Shown piece by piece: positions 7,320-14,209 of a stretch of 22,609 nucleotides of DNA. Numbering within the stretch: the first letter of the stretch is position 1; each line of letters opens with the position of its first letter. Source of the stretch: CALWRM01 sp050309765 (GTDB lineage: Bacteria; Bacillota; Clostridia; Christensenellales; UBA1750); the NCBI GenBank assembly GCA_050309765.1, contig JBNRMU010000073.1:1-22609 (forward strand), written 5' to 3'. Position numbers and translations under genes: made by a program. The notes beneath the pieces were generated by a model, which had not been told where the DNA came from, made no database searches, and saw nothing but the letters and a program-made list of their open reading frames with translations.

Positions 7320-7349
7320 ATTATACCAGAACACGGCCGATTCTGTCTC
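7320..7349 (-). promoter_or_regulatory. Sigma-A promoter of the S66 peptidase gene
   Basis: On the minus strand GAGACA (7344-7349, 4 of 6 to TTGACA) and a perfect TATAAT (7320-7325) are 18 nt apart. The 5' UTR would be about 80 nt and contains a small hairpin, ATGGC with GCCAT. Confidence 0.7.
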
Positions 7350-7370
7350 GAAAAAATAGGGCAGAACCCT

Positions 7371-7490
7371 TTAAAAGTTGCCGCTTTGGACATCTTTGCG
7401 GATCATTCGTTTGACTCTGTCCTCAAGAGAATCGCCTTTGTCAGCCAACTTTATGCCGATCAGAAAAGCGGTTCCGCCCCTGTGGATCAT
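7371..7490 (-). pseudogene. TnpW-like small transposon-encoded protein, probably a relic
   Basis: A short minus-strand frame encodes 39 residues from ATG 7490: MIHRGGTAFLIGIKLADKGD, then SLEDRVKRMIRKDVQSGNF. The pattern (RGGTAFLIGIKL, then an ExRVKRMIRKDV end) resembles small proteins annotated as TnpW-like in clostridial conjugative transposons; that match is from memory. The frame stays open upstream for about 20 codons without another ATG, and no ribosome binding site precedes 7490, so it is probably truncated at the 5' end. It lies on the same strand as, and just upstream of, the S66 gene promoter. Confidence 0.45.
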
Positions 7491-7546
7491 GAGCGAAGGA
7501 CCAATCTTAGCTCTTGTATTGCTTGTATTGATAGTATGTAAAGTAA

Positions 7547-7587
7547 AAACCCGAGAAATCGATTAAAAAACGTGATTCCTCGGGTTT
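7547..7587 (-). terminator. Terminator-like hairpin near the right end of the insertion
   Basis: AAACCCGAG (7547-7555) pairs with CTCGGGTTT (7579-7587), and after one mismatch four more base pairs follow. On the minus strand the stem ends in a run of five Ts, so it may block transcription entering the insert from the right. It overlaps the right copy of the 13-bp inverted repeat. Confidence 0.55.
7567..7579 (-). repeat. 13-bp inverted repeat, right copy
   Basis: Reads GGAATCACGTTTT on the minus strand, identical to 6043-6055 on the plus strand. It lies 49 nt inside the inferred right border of the insert. Confidence 0.6.
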
Positions 7588-7628
7588 AGTATTAAAAACA
7601 GTCATTTTTTGGCGCACATTACTCTTAA

Positions 7629-7758
7629 GTGGGCCGCATCGGCCGCGACGTTGTCTGCCTGTGTACGCTCAACTGGTTTTCGATCGGTTGGTTTGTGGAT
7701 ATTTTTCATCCTGCTGGGCAAATTCCGCGACAACACGGGCACGTACTTAAGAAGATAG
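7629..7758 (+). pseudogene. 3' fragment of the interrupted TM2-domain gene, with a frameshift
   Basis: From 7629 the frame reads VGRIG..., then TLNWFSIGWFVDIF, which matches the middle and end of a TM2 domain (YVGKIGTG..., GIGWLIDL). After the T-run near 7700 the similarity moves to the next frame, which reads FFILLGKFRDNTGTYLRR and stops at 7756-7758; TM2 proteins typically end in this way. So besides the insertion there is a frameshift, most simply a loss of two Ts in a homopolymer. The intact gene would have encoded roughly 70-75 residues with two membrane helices. Its terminator is still in place at 7773-7819. Confidence 0.7.
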
Positions 7759-7772
7759 GCCCATCAAGCCAA

Positions 7773-7819
7773 GCGCCCCGCAAACGGAAGGGTTTCCGTT
7801 TGCGGGGCGCGTTTGTTTT
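7773..7819 (+). terminator. Strong terminator between convergent TM2 remnant and deacetylase gene
   Basis: A perfect 17-bp stem, GCGCCCCGCAAACGGAA (7773-7789) with its complement at 7794-7810, is followed by GTTTGTTTT on the plus strand. The minus side lacks a good T-run but may still slow transcripts of the deacetylase gene. Confidence 0.87.
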
Positions 7820-7821
7820 GC

Positions 7822-8709
7822 TTATTTCATCTTGGCGTTTTGCAGGGTGCGGAACTCATAGCCGAGGGACTTGAGGTACTGGATGGCGTCCTTTAACATA
7901 AGGACGGTGTTTTCCTTGGAATTGGTGTCGTGCATGAGCACGATCAGCTCTTTTTTGCGGCCATCCACATCGTCCACGGTCTGCTTGAAGCGGTCGTACA
8001 GCTCCTCGGGCGTGCGCTTGTAGGTGCCCGTTTCCGCGTCGCCGTTTAAGGCGTTCCAGTCGAAGAAGCGATAGCCGGCCTCGCGCACGCCGTCGCGGTA
8101 GTCGCGGCAGGCCTTGTTGGTGGAACCCTTGGGGAAACGGAAAAGATCGGTGGGATAGTCATCGCCCAGGATATCGCGGATGGTGTCCGCGCATTTTTCT
8201 ATATCGGCAAGCAGGGCGTCCAGGCTCTTGTAGATGTTTTTCGTATCGTGGGTGTAGCTGTGGTTGGCCACCAGATGGCCGCCCTCGGCGATCAGCTTCA
8301 CGCGTTCGGGATGGGCGTCGGCGTTTTGACCCACGAGGAAGAAGGTGGCGTGCACGCCCTCCTCGGCCAGGATTTCGAGCAGCGCCTCGGTATTCTTGGA
8401 AGGCCCGTCGTCAAAGGTCAGGTAGGCGATCTTGCTGTCCTCGGAAACGGGGGTTTCTTCCGGCGGGTCGAAGGATTCCTCCGGGGGCTGGCTTTCTTCC
8501 GGCGGCTGGGCCTGCGGACTTTGCACCGCCGCTGTCTGCGCGACGGGCGCGGGAGTATCCGTTGGCGGCGCCTGCTGCGCGGGGGCGATATTCAGCTGCG
8601 CGGGGGCCTGGGTGATCGCTTCCGGCTCTATCTGCAGGCTTACGGTCGGCCCGCAGGCGCAAAGAAGCACGCACACAAGCAGCACACACAAAAGCAACGC
8701 CCTTTTCAT
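7822..8709 (-). CDS. Polysaccharide deacetylase lipoprotein (NodB domain)
   Basis: Predicted metal-dependent carbohydrate esterase (CE4) that removes N-acetyl groups from cell-wall glycan at the outer face of the membrane. The 295-aa protein has an N-terminal hydrophobic segment ending in LCAC (16-19), a probable lipobox with Cys19 as the lipidated residue. A Pro/Gln/Glu-rich linker (about 25-90) follows, then the NodB domain (about 94-290). Motifs seen: TFDDGPS (98-104), NHSYTH (149-154), RFPKGS (191-196) and LMHDT (258-262). In classical CE4 enzymes the arginine-containing motif is RxPxG; here RFPKG fits. The frame opens at 8799, but GGAGGG 9 nt before ATG 8709 and the signal sequence fix the start. 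Confidence 0.92.
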   Translation of the reverse strand: MKRALLLCVLLVCVLLCACGPTVSLQIEPEAITQAPAQLNIAPAQQAPPTDTPAPVAQTAAVQSPQAQPPEESQPPEESFDPPEETPVSEDSKIAYLTFDDGPSKNTEALLEILAEEGVHATFFLVGQNADAHPERVKLIAEGGHLVANHSYTHDTKNIYKSLDALLADIEKCADTIRDILGDDYPTDLFRFPKGSTNKACRDYRDGVREAGYRFFDWNALNGDAETGTYKRTPEELYDRFKQTVDDVDGRKKELIVLMHDTNSKENTVLMLKDAIQYLKSLGYEFRTLQNAKMK

Positions 8710-8747
8710 CTGAAAGAAACCCTCCGAGCACATGTCTATCCATATAG

Positions 8748-8777
8748 AGTATACACTTATTACAAACGACAAAACAA
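8748..8777 (-). promoter_or_regulatory. Probable sigma-A promoter of the deacetylase gene
   Basis: On the minus strand TTGTTT (8772-8777) and TATACT (8748-8753) are 18 nt apart, about 40 nt upstream of the start codon. Confidence 0.55.
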
Positions 8778-8852
8778 GGCACAATGCGACAAAGCGCAAG
8801 TAAATTTTTGCCAGGCTTTTTGTCTCGGCCTGTAAGGGTGTGCGTGTTTTTC

Positions 8853-8881
8853 TTGCAATTGGGAAATATTGGCGTTATGAT
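8853..8881 (+). promoter_or_regulatory. Sigma-A promoter of degV
   Basis: TTGCAA (8853-8858) and TATGAT (8876-8881) are 17 nt apart, and the start codon is 26 nt further on. Confidence 0.7.
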
Positions 8882-8906
8882 AGGGGCGAGAAAGGAGTGA
8901 GAGTTT

Positions 8907-9786
8907 TTGCCCCATCGAATCAAGATCCTGACCGATACGACCTGCGACCTGCCGCCGGAAATGCTGCAAAGTCTGGACATCGAAGCCCTGCCGCTGCACG
9001 TGTTTTTCGGCGATCAGGACCATCTCGACGGTGTGGATGTAACGCGGCAGCAGCTGTTCGACTATGCGGATAGAACCAAGCAGCTGCCAAAGACCGCGGC
9101 TGTGAGCGTGGCGGAGTTTGTCGACGCCTACAGGCGCGCGTTTGACCAGGGATACGACCGCATACTGTATGCAGGCATTTCCTCGGGGCTGTCCACCACC
9201 TACCAAAACGCCTGCCTTGCGCGCGTGGAAGCCGGAGAGCAGGGCATGAACGCGGACAACATCCACGTGGTGGATTCCCCTGCAGCTTTCCACCGGCATC
9301 GCCAATCTTTTGCTGGAGGCAAGGAAGAAGGCCGACGAGGATGTGCCCATCGAAGAGCTGCTCTCCCATCTGGAGGAGATCAAACCACGGCTTTCCACCA
9401 GCTTTGTGGCCGATACGCTGGAGTATCTGCACATGGGGGGCCGCTGCTCCGCCGTTGCCTACATCGCCGGATCGGTGTTCAAGATCCATCCGCAGATCGC
9501 CATGGCGGACGGCAAGATGTACGTGGCCGACAAGCACCGCGGCAACATCCGTCACAGCCTGGAAACCTACAGACAAAAGATCGTGGTGGACCAGCTTGAG
9601 AGCATCGAGCCCGAGCGCATCTTCATCACCCACACCGTGGAAGATCCCGCGCTTGTGGAGGAATTCAAACAAAAGACCGAAGAGCTCAACTACTTCAAGA
9701 ACATCTACGTGACCCAGGCGGGCGCCACCATCTCCAGCCACTGCGGCCCCGGAACGCTGGGTTTCCTCTTCATCAAAAAGGCTTAG
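8907..9786 (+). pseudogene. degV: DegV family fatty-acid-binding protein gene with a +1 frameshift
   Basis: DegV/FakB proteins bind a single fatty acid; in FakB the lipid is presented to the kinase FakA. The first part (from TTG 8907, AAAGGAG 9 nt upstream) reads KILTDTTCDLP..., VFFGDQDHLDGVDV..., LPKTAAVSVAEF..., AGISSGLSTTYQNA and IHVVDS, all typical DegV. After that the frame turns to nonsense, while the next frame continues the family sequence (SLQLSTGIANLLLEARKKAD, then RLSTSFVADTLEYLHMGGR and SSHCGPGTLGFLF) to a stop at 9786. Removing one C from the CCCC at 9277-9280 restores a single 292-aa protein of normal length. Both halves are otherwise well preserved, so this is either a very recent mutation or a sequencing error. 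Confidence 0.9.
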
Positions 9787-9909
9787 GACTGATGGACCGC
9801 TGCACACATACGATCATACCGTAATAGTTCATTTCCGATACATCGCATTCATACAAATGAAACCGCCTTTTCCGTCTGGCAGCGGGACAAAAGCGAAAAG
9901 GCAGAAGAA

Positions 9910-9951
9910 AAAGACCCTGCTCCCATTTCTTTATTCGGGAGCAGGGTCTTT
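9910..9951. terminator. Strong bidirectional terminator
   Basis: AAAGACCCTGCTCCC (9910-9924) and GGGAGCAGGGTCTTT (9937-9951) form a perfect 15-bp stem with a 12-nt loop. T-rich sequence follows on both strands (TTTTGTGTGTGTT on plus, CTTTTTCTTCTG on minus). It ends both degV and the convergent rluA-type operon. The stretch 9787-9909 before it holds no gene I can support. Confidence 0.88.
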
Positions 9952-9980
9952 TGTGTGTGTTCTTTGCGGAGCAAACGGAT

Positions 9981-10334
9981 TTATCTTTTGCGCTTTCTTT
10001 GCACAAGGGCAGCCAGAACGCCCAGCAGCAGGAAGCCGAGCTGTATCGCCGTCCAGATCAGCCAAAGATCGCTGGCGGCGCCGCCGCCCGCATCCTGGCC
10101 TCGCGTCTCAAACAGACAGCCGACGGCAAAGCCCACCGGGTAACCGACGGCGACAAACAGGGCGGCAAGGCTGCTTTTCAGCAGCAGCGCGAGCAAAACC
10201 AGCAACAGAGCGGCCGCAAACAGGATCAGCGGCCAGCTCTTCATGCCGTGCAGAAAGAACAGCGGATAGCGGATCAGCAAAAAGGAGACAAGCAGTATGA
10301 GCGGCGCTAAAAGCGCAGCGAGGACTTTTTTCAT
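9981..10334 (-). CDS. Hypothetical membrane protein, four predicted helices
   Basis: The 117-aa protein is very hydrophobic, with likely membrane segments at about 4-24, 33-52, 55-76 and 90-111, and a basic end (QRKRKR). A short glycine-rich polar loop (RGQDAGGGAASD) separates the last two. I recognise no family or catalytic motif. AAGGAGG lies about 9 nt before the ATG. It starts 19 nt after the preceding small membrane protein and is the last gene before the terminator at 9910-9951, so it is probably cotranscribed with the RluA-type gene upstream. Confidence 0.7.
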   Translation of the reverse strand: MKKVLAALLAPLILLVSFLLIRYPLFFLHGMKSWPLILFAAALLLVLLALLLKSSLAALFVAVGYPVGFAVGCLFETRGQDAGGGAASDLWLIWTAIQLGFLLLGVLAALVQRKRKR

Positions 10335-10353
10335 GCGGCAGACCTCCTTGGGT

Positions 10354-10560
10354 TCAGGGCCTTTGGCTATCCCCCTTCCGGCGGTGCCTTAGCAGGTTGA
10401 GGACGGCGGCGGCCAGCGAGGTGAGCAGGGCCAGGGCATGCAGAACGGTCAATAAGGCGGGTGTTACGCCGTAAACGGCGTCCACGATCAGGGCTGTGAG
10501 CCAGCAGGCCGCGGAAACAAACCAAAGGATGGAGGAGAGAAGATACAGTCTTTTGTTCAT
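10354..10560 (-). CDS. Small hypothetical membrane protein, two predicted helices
   Basis: The 68-aa protein (from MNKRLYLL) has two hydrophobic segments (about 5-28 and 33-58) and a basic tail (RHRRKGDSQRP). No family is recognised. The frame can start 8 codons earlier at 10584, but AAGGG about 9 nt before ATG 10560 favours the shorter form. It lies between two other membrane protein genes with short gaps, consistent with one transcript. Confidence 0.65.
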   Translation of the reverse strand: MNKRLYLLSSILWFVSAACWLTALIVDAVYGVTPALLTVLHALALLTSLAAAVLNLLRHRRKGDSQRP

Positions 10561-10593
10561 ATGCAGCCGCCCTTTCTTAAGCAATGGATAGGT

Positions 10594-11325
10594 TTATTCT
10601 TCGCGGTTCTTATCGTCTGTCTGCCGGGGCAAAACGGTTCTTGCGATCCAGCCCTTTTTGTATTTGAGCGAGAAAAAACCCAGCACGGCGATGCAGCAAG
10701 CGCCCAGCATGTCCACGATCAGATCCTCCATGGTGTCGCGCAGGGCCTCGCGCCCGGACAGCAGCTCGCCGCTTTCCAGGGCGAACTTCTGCATGTTGGT
10801 GCGCAAAAGCCCATCCACGCTGAATTCGTACACCTCCCACAGCGCACCTACGGAAACGGAAAACAGAAAGGCAAACAGCGCGACGAAGGCCGGCGAAAGC
10901 TCGATGGCAACGCTGCGGTTGCGGTTGAGCAGGTTCACAACGGAAAAGCCGAGCGCCCCCAGCATCAGCCCCGAAAACGTGTGCAGGATCAGGTCCCAGT
11001 TGGGGATGCGGTAATAAAAGGAACGCACCTCGCCCAGGTAAATGGCCGCGTACAGAAAGACGAAGTACATGATCTCGATGGCGTCCGGCACCTCAACGCG
11101 CAGCCGCCTTTCCAGAAGGGAAGGCAAAAACAGAACCAGCAGCCCCAGGGCGCACTGCACAAGCATCAAAACATAATCGCTTTTGCGGTTCTCCCCTTCT
11201 ATGGCGGGTAAATCGCCGCTGGGCGCGGAGATGAGCCGCACGACGATAAAGACGATGGAACCGGCCAGGCTCAAGAGCACAAGATAAAAGATGATGGTTC
11301 TCAGGCTGGGCTTTTTAAGTTTCAC
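10594..11325 (-). CDS. YjdF/DUF2238-like integral membrane protein
   Basis: The 243-aa protein has about six hydrophobic segments. The middle part, with PNWDLILHTFSGLMLGALGF, then VALFAFLFSVSVGALWEVYE and FSVD, and the later DTMEDLIVDMLGA, resembles the YjdF/DUF2238 inner-membrane family, whose function is not established. The conserved His, Asp and Glu in these segments could act in the membrane, but nothing shows what they do. The open frame begins at a GTG at 11334. A second GTG at 11325 has GAGG at a better distance (8 nt), so I chose 11325. The gene starts about 38 nt after the rluA-type gene. Confidence 0.7.
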   Translation of the reverse strand: MKLKKPSLRTIIFYLVLLSLAGSIVFIVVRLISAPSGDLPAIEGENRKSDYVLMLVQCALGLLVLFLPSLLERRLRVEVPDAIEIMYFVFLYAAIYLGEVRSFYYRIPNWDLILHTFSGLMLGALGFSVVNLLNRNRSVAIELSPAFVALFAFLFSVSVGALWEVYEFSVDGLLRTNMQKFALESGELLSGREALRDTMEDLIVDMLGACCIAVLGFFSLKYKKGWIARTVLPRQTDDKNREE

Positions 11326-11363
11326 AGCAGGCACCTCGCGTCGAAACGGGGGAAAACGGTTTG

Positions 11364-12236
11364 TTATTCAAAGCCGCGCATGGTAAAGGCGGGTTTGACG
11401 GAAAAGCGGCGCCCGTTTAAGTAGGCGAGCGGGCCGCCGTCAAAGTGCATTTCCAGCTCCGTGGCCCAGAGCTGCTGGCTGCGCACGCGAAATTCGCGGT
11501 TCTTCTCCCGGTCGCCGTAGCGGTCGTCCCCGCAGACGGGGTAGCCGATGGACGCCAGATGGGCGCGTATCTGGTGCGTGCGGCCCGTGATCAGCTCCAC
11601 GCGCAGAAGGCTCACCGTTTCGCAGCTGTCCAGCATCTGGTAGGCGGTCTCGATGGGCAGGCTGCCGGGCACGTTGTGCTCGTAGATGTGCACAAAGGCC
11701 TTGTCCGCGTCCTTTTTGAGATAGCCGCGCAAAAGGGCCTGTCCATCCCTAGGCTTGCCAAAGACCAGGCAGCGGTAGAATTTGCGCAAAGTGCGCTGCT
11801 TGAAGGCTTCCTCAAGTGCGCGGCGGCTTTTGTCGTTCAGGGCAAAGGCGACGATGCCGCCCGTGTAATAGTCGAGCCTGTGGCAGGCGCGGGCCGTGGG
11901 GTGCGATCTTTGGATGAGCTTTTCCAGCGTCGGCGCGCCGGAGGCATCCTCGGTCACGGCGATGCCGGGCTGCTTGACGCAGAGGAGGATGTTGTTGTCC
12001 TCAAAGAGGATCTGCGGCAGCGCCTCGTCCGCGGACAGATAGCGCTCATCGATGTAGACCTGCAGCCGGTCGCCGGGCAGGACCATGTCGCGCGCGCCCA
12101 TGCGCTTGCCGTCGCGCTTGACGTCGCGCCGCTCCAGGGCGTTTGTAAGCTGCTTGGCGGGCAGGGAAGGAAAGGCCTGACGCAAAAACTGCGAAAGAAC
12201 CATGGGCTTTGCGATGCTTACGGTGATTTCTCTCAT
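11364..12236 (-). CDS. RluA family pseudouridine synthase
   Basis: Converts specific uridines in rRNA or tRNA to pseudouridine. The 290-aa protein has an N-terminal S4-like region (about 14-63), the catalytic motif HRLDYYTGG with Asp122, and the family motif ELITGRTHQIRAHLASIGYP with GDDRYG. It is RluA/RluD-like in length and layout, but which base it modifies cannot be read from sequence. No strong ribosome binding site precedes the ATG. It is the first gene of a minus-strand cluster followed by three membrane protein genes with no obvious link in function. Confidence 0.92.
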   Translation of the reverse strand: MREITVSIAKPMVLSQFLRQAFPSLPAKQLTNALERRDVKRDGKRMGARDMVLPGDRLQVYIDERYLSADEALPQILFEDNNILLCVKQPGIAVTEDASGAPTLEKLIQRSHPTARACHRLDYYTGGIVAFALNDKSRRALEEAFKQRTLRKFYRCLVFGKPRDGQALLRGYLKKDADKAFVHIYEHNVPGSLPIETAYQMLDSCETVSLLRVELITGRTHQIRAHLASIGYPVCGDDRYGDREKNREFRVRSQQLWATELEMHFDGGPLAYLNGRRFSVKPAFTMRGFE

Positions 12237-12260
12237 AACAGGGGCACAGCTTCTTCCTTT

Positions 12261-12290
12261 ATGATAAGGGATAAGGCATTATTCGCGCAA
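12261..12290 (-). promoter_or_regulatory. Possible promoter of the RluA-type gene
   Basis: On the minus strand TTGCGC (12285-12290) and TATCAT (12261-12266) are 18 nt apart, 25 nt before the start codon. The ilvE terminator just upstream makes a separate promoter necessary. Confidence 0.5.
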
Positions 12291-12338
12291 TGGCGGCAGA
12301 AATCCTTTTTTATGGCCTTGCGCGGGCAAACGCAAACC

Positions 12339-12374
12339 AAAAAGCGCCCCGTTTGCCTGCGGCAAGCGGGGCGC
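12339..12374 (-). terminator. Intrinsic terminator of ilvE
   Basis: GCGCCCCG (12344-12351) pairs with CGGGGCGC (12367-12374), and the inner part also pairs with a 3-nt loop. On the minus strand five Ts follow the stem. It lies 17 nt after the ilvE stop. Confidence 0.87.
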
Positions 12375-12390
12375 AAAAAACCAGAAAAGC

Positions 12391-13458
12391 TTACAGCTTG
12401 ACGGACCAGCCGAAGGGGTCTTCCAGACGGCCGTACTGGATGCCGGTCAGGGTCTCGTACAGCTTCTGGGCGATGGGGCCCATCTGGCCGCCGTTGACGG
12501 CGACCTCCTCGCCCTTCCAGTAGAAGTGGCCGACGGGGCTGATGACGGCGGCAGTGCCGGAGCCGAAGGCCTCGGACATGCGGCCGGACTTGGCGGTTTC
12601 ATACACCTCGTCGATGGAGATGAGGCGCTCCTCCACCTCAAGGCCCATGTGCTTGGCCAGCTGCAGGACGGAATTCCTGGTGATGCCGGGCAGGATGGAA
12701 CCGCGCAGGGGCGGGGTGACGACCTTGCCGTCGATGATGAACAGCATGTTCATCGCGCCCACTTCCTCGATGTACTTGCGCTCCACGGCGTCCAGCCACA
12801 GAACCTGGGAATAGCCCTTCTTTTCGGCCAGGGCGCCGGCCAGCATGGAGGCGGCGTAGTTGGCGGCTGCCTTGGTGAAGCCCAGGCCGCCGCGCGCGGC
12901 GCGCACGTATTCGTCCTCCACGTAGATCTTAACGGGCTTTAAGCCATCCTTATAGTAGGCGGCAACGGGGCTTAAGATGATGTAGAACAGATAGGTATCC
13001 GAGGCATGCACGCCAAGAAACGCGTCCGTGGCGATGAGCGTGGGGCGGATATACAGCGAGGTGCCGGGGGAATGGGGCACCCAATCCTTCTCGATCTCCA
13101 GCAGCTTTTTAAGCCCCGCAAAGGCCATGTCCTTGTCGATGGGCTGCATGGCTAGGCGCTCGGCGCCCTGGCACATGCGGGCAAAGTTATCCATGGGGCG
13201 GAACAGGCGGATCTCGTCGTTTGCGCAGCGATAGGCCTTCATGCCTTCAAACAAGGCCTGGCCGTAGTGCAGCGTGATGTTGGCGGGGTCCAGCACCAGG
13301 GGCTGATAGGGCTTGACGGTGGGATTGTGCCAGCCCTTGGCGGAGGAATACTCCATGGTGAACATATAGTCTGTAAACGTGTGTCCAAAGACCAGCTTGC
13401 TTTCGTCCTCGGGCTTGGGCTTGAGCGTCTCGGCCCGGATCACTTTGATTTCTTCCAT
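12391..13458 (-). CDS. ilvE: Branched-chain amino acid aminotransferase
   Basis: PLP enzyme of fold type IV that interconverts leucine, isoleucine and valine with their 2-oxo acids, using glutamate as amino donor. The 355-aa length matches the long bacterial and eukaryotic BCAT form. Visible signatures: HYGQALFEGMKAYR (64-77), RPTLIATD, the PLP lysine Lys196 in GGLGFTKAAANYA, YIEEVGAMNMLF (229-240) and GSILPGITRNS (253-263), then GSGTAAVISPV. The frame opens at 13551, but AAGGAGG before ATG 13458 decides the start. It is transcribed alone between its own promoter and terminator. Confidence 0.96.
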   Translation of the reverse strand: MEEIKVIRAETLKPKPEDESKLVFGHTFTDYMFTMEYSSAKGWHNPTVKPYQPLVLDPANITLHYGQALFEGMKAYRCANDEIRLFRPMDNFARMCQGAERLAMQPIDKDMAFAGLKKLLEIEKDWVPHSPGTSLYIRPTLIATDAFLGVHASDTYLFYIILSPVAAYYKDGLKPVKIYVEDEYVRAARGGLGFTKAAANYAASMLAGALAEKKGYSQVLWLDAVERKYIEEVGAMNMLFIIDGKVVTPPLRGSILPGITRNSVLQLAKHMGLEVEERLISIDEVYETAKSGRMSEAFGSGTAAVISPVGHFYWKGEEVAVNGGQMGPIAQKLYETLTGIQYGRLEDPFGWSVKL

Positions 13459-13503
13459 ATATATGACCTCCTTATACCGTAAAGACAAGTTGCGTTTTTT
13501 GCA

Positions 13504-13532
13504 ATCATACGCCGATGACGCATAAAAATCAA
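13504..13532 (-). promoter_or_regulatory. Sigma-A promoter of ilvE
   Basis: On the minus strand TTGATT (13527-13532) and TATGAT (13504-13509) are 17 nt apart, about 45 nt upstream of the start codon. Confidence 0.72.
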
Positions 13533-13576
13533 TACGATCGGCAAAAAACACGGGTTATGTGTGCGTAAATATTCAA

Positions 13577-14203
13577 CTACCAGCCCAGGTAGCATTCTTC
13601 CATGAGCATAGGTTCGATACGGCCCTGGCTGATCTGCGTAAGCCCATTGAGCAGGGCCGGCGCGTCCTGCGTTTTGACGCACAGGGTAAAGGTGACGCAG
13701 ACGCCGAATTCCCGGGCCTCCACGCGCGCGGGCTGGCTTTCCAGCCAGTGATCGAGCGCGCCCAGCAGGGGATAGTCCACATCGAAGATATAGCGCTGGG
13801 TGGGATGCATGGTCACGACCCCGGCCGCCTTCAGGCCCGTTACGGCCCCTTGGGTATAGGCCCGCACCAGTCCCGACGCGCCCAGCAGTATGCCGCCAAA
13901 GTAGCGGGTGACCACCACGCACACATCCACCACGTTCTGGTTCTTCACCACCTCGATGATGGGCAGCCCCGCCGTGCCGGAGGGTTCGCCGTCGTCGGAA
14001 TAGCGCTGGATGCCGGCGTTTTGCCCGATGATGTAGGCAAAGCAGTTGTGGGTGGCGTCCTTGTATTTCTGGCGCATTTCGCTTAGGAAATCCAAGGCCT
14101 CCTCCTGGCTCTTGACGGGCTTTGCGTGGCCGATGAAGCGCGATTTGTTGATGATGAACTCGTCGCAGCCGTAAGATGCGACGGTTTTATAAGCCTGCGG
14201 CAT
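13577..14203 (-). CDS. yigZ: YigZ/IMPACT family protein
   Basis: Member of the YigZ family, related to the IMPACT translation regulator; the bacterial role is not settled. The 208-aa length is typical. Seen: KSRFIGHAKPV (20-30), YSDDGEPSGTAGLPI (68-82), VVTRYFGGILLGASGLVRAY (97-116), and a C-terminal ferredoxin-like UPF0029-type domain (about 140-205). It starts 6 nt after the tyrS stop with only a weak AAGG nearby, so it is probably translated by coupling with tyrS. No terminator is seen between its stop and the ilvE promoter region. Confidence 0.92.
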   Translation of the reverse strand: MPQAYKTVASYGCDEFIINKSRFIGHAKPVKSQEEALDFLSEMRQKYKDATHNCFAYIIGQNAGIQRYSDDGEPSGTAGLPIIEVVKNQNVVDVCVVVTRYFGGILLGASGLVRAYTQGAVTGLKAAGVVTMHPTQRYIFDVDYPLLGALDHWLESQPARVEAREFGVCVTFTLCVKTQDAPALLNGLTQISQGRIEPMLMEECYLGW

Positions 14204-14209
14204 GGTACC

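Larger units (their letters stand above)
6017..7628. mobile_element. AT-rich insertion (about 1.6 kb) in a TM2 gene, carrying an S66 peptidase
   Basis: The segment lies precisely between the two halves of a TM2-domain gene and is clearly AT-richer than its flanks. It contains an S66 peptidase gene with its own promoter and terminator, a TnpW-like relic, and the sequence GGAATCACGTTTT in inverted orientation near both ends (6043-6055 and 7567-7579). No transposase or recombinase gene is inside, so it would be a non-autonomous or decayed element. About five TM2 codons seem lost at the junction, and no target-site duplication was recognised. Boundaries are inferred from the TM2 alignment. Confidence 0.6.

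Noticed and set aside
9773..10006. Cys- and Lys-rich minus-strand frame of 77 codons
   Set aside because: It spans the strong bidirectional terminator at 9910-9951 and has no family pattern.
11445..12401. Open frame of 318 codons on the plus strand
   Set aside because: Antisense to the RluA-type gene and runs into the ilvE terminator.
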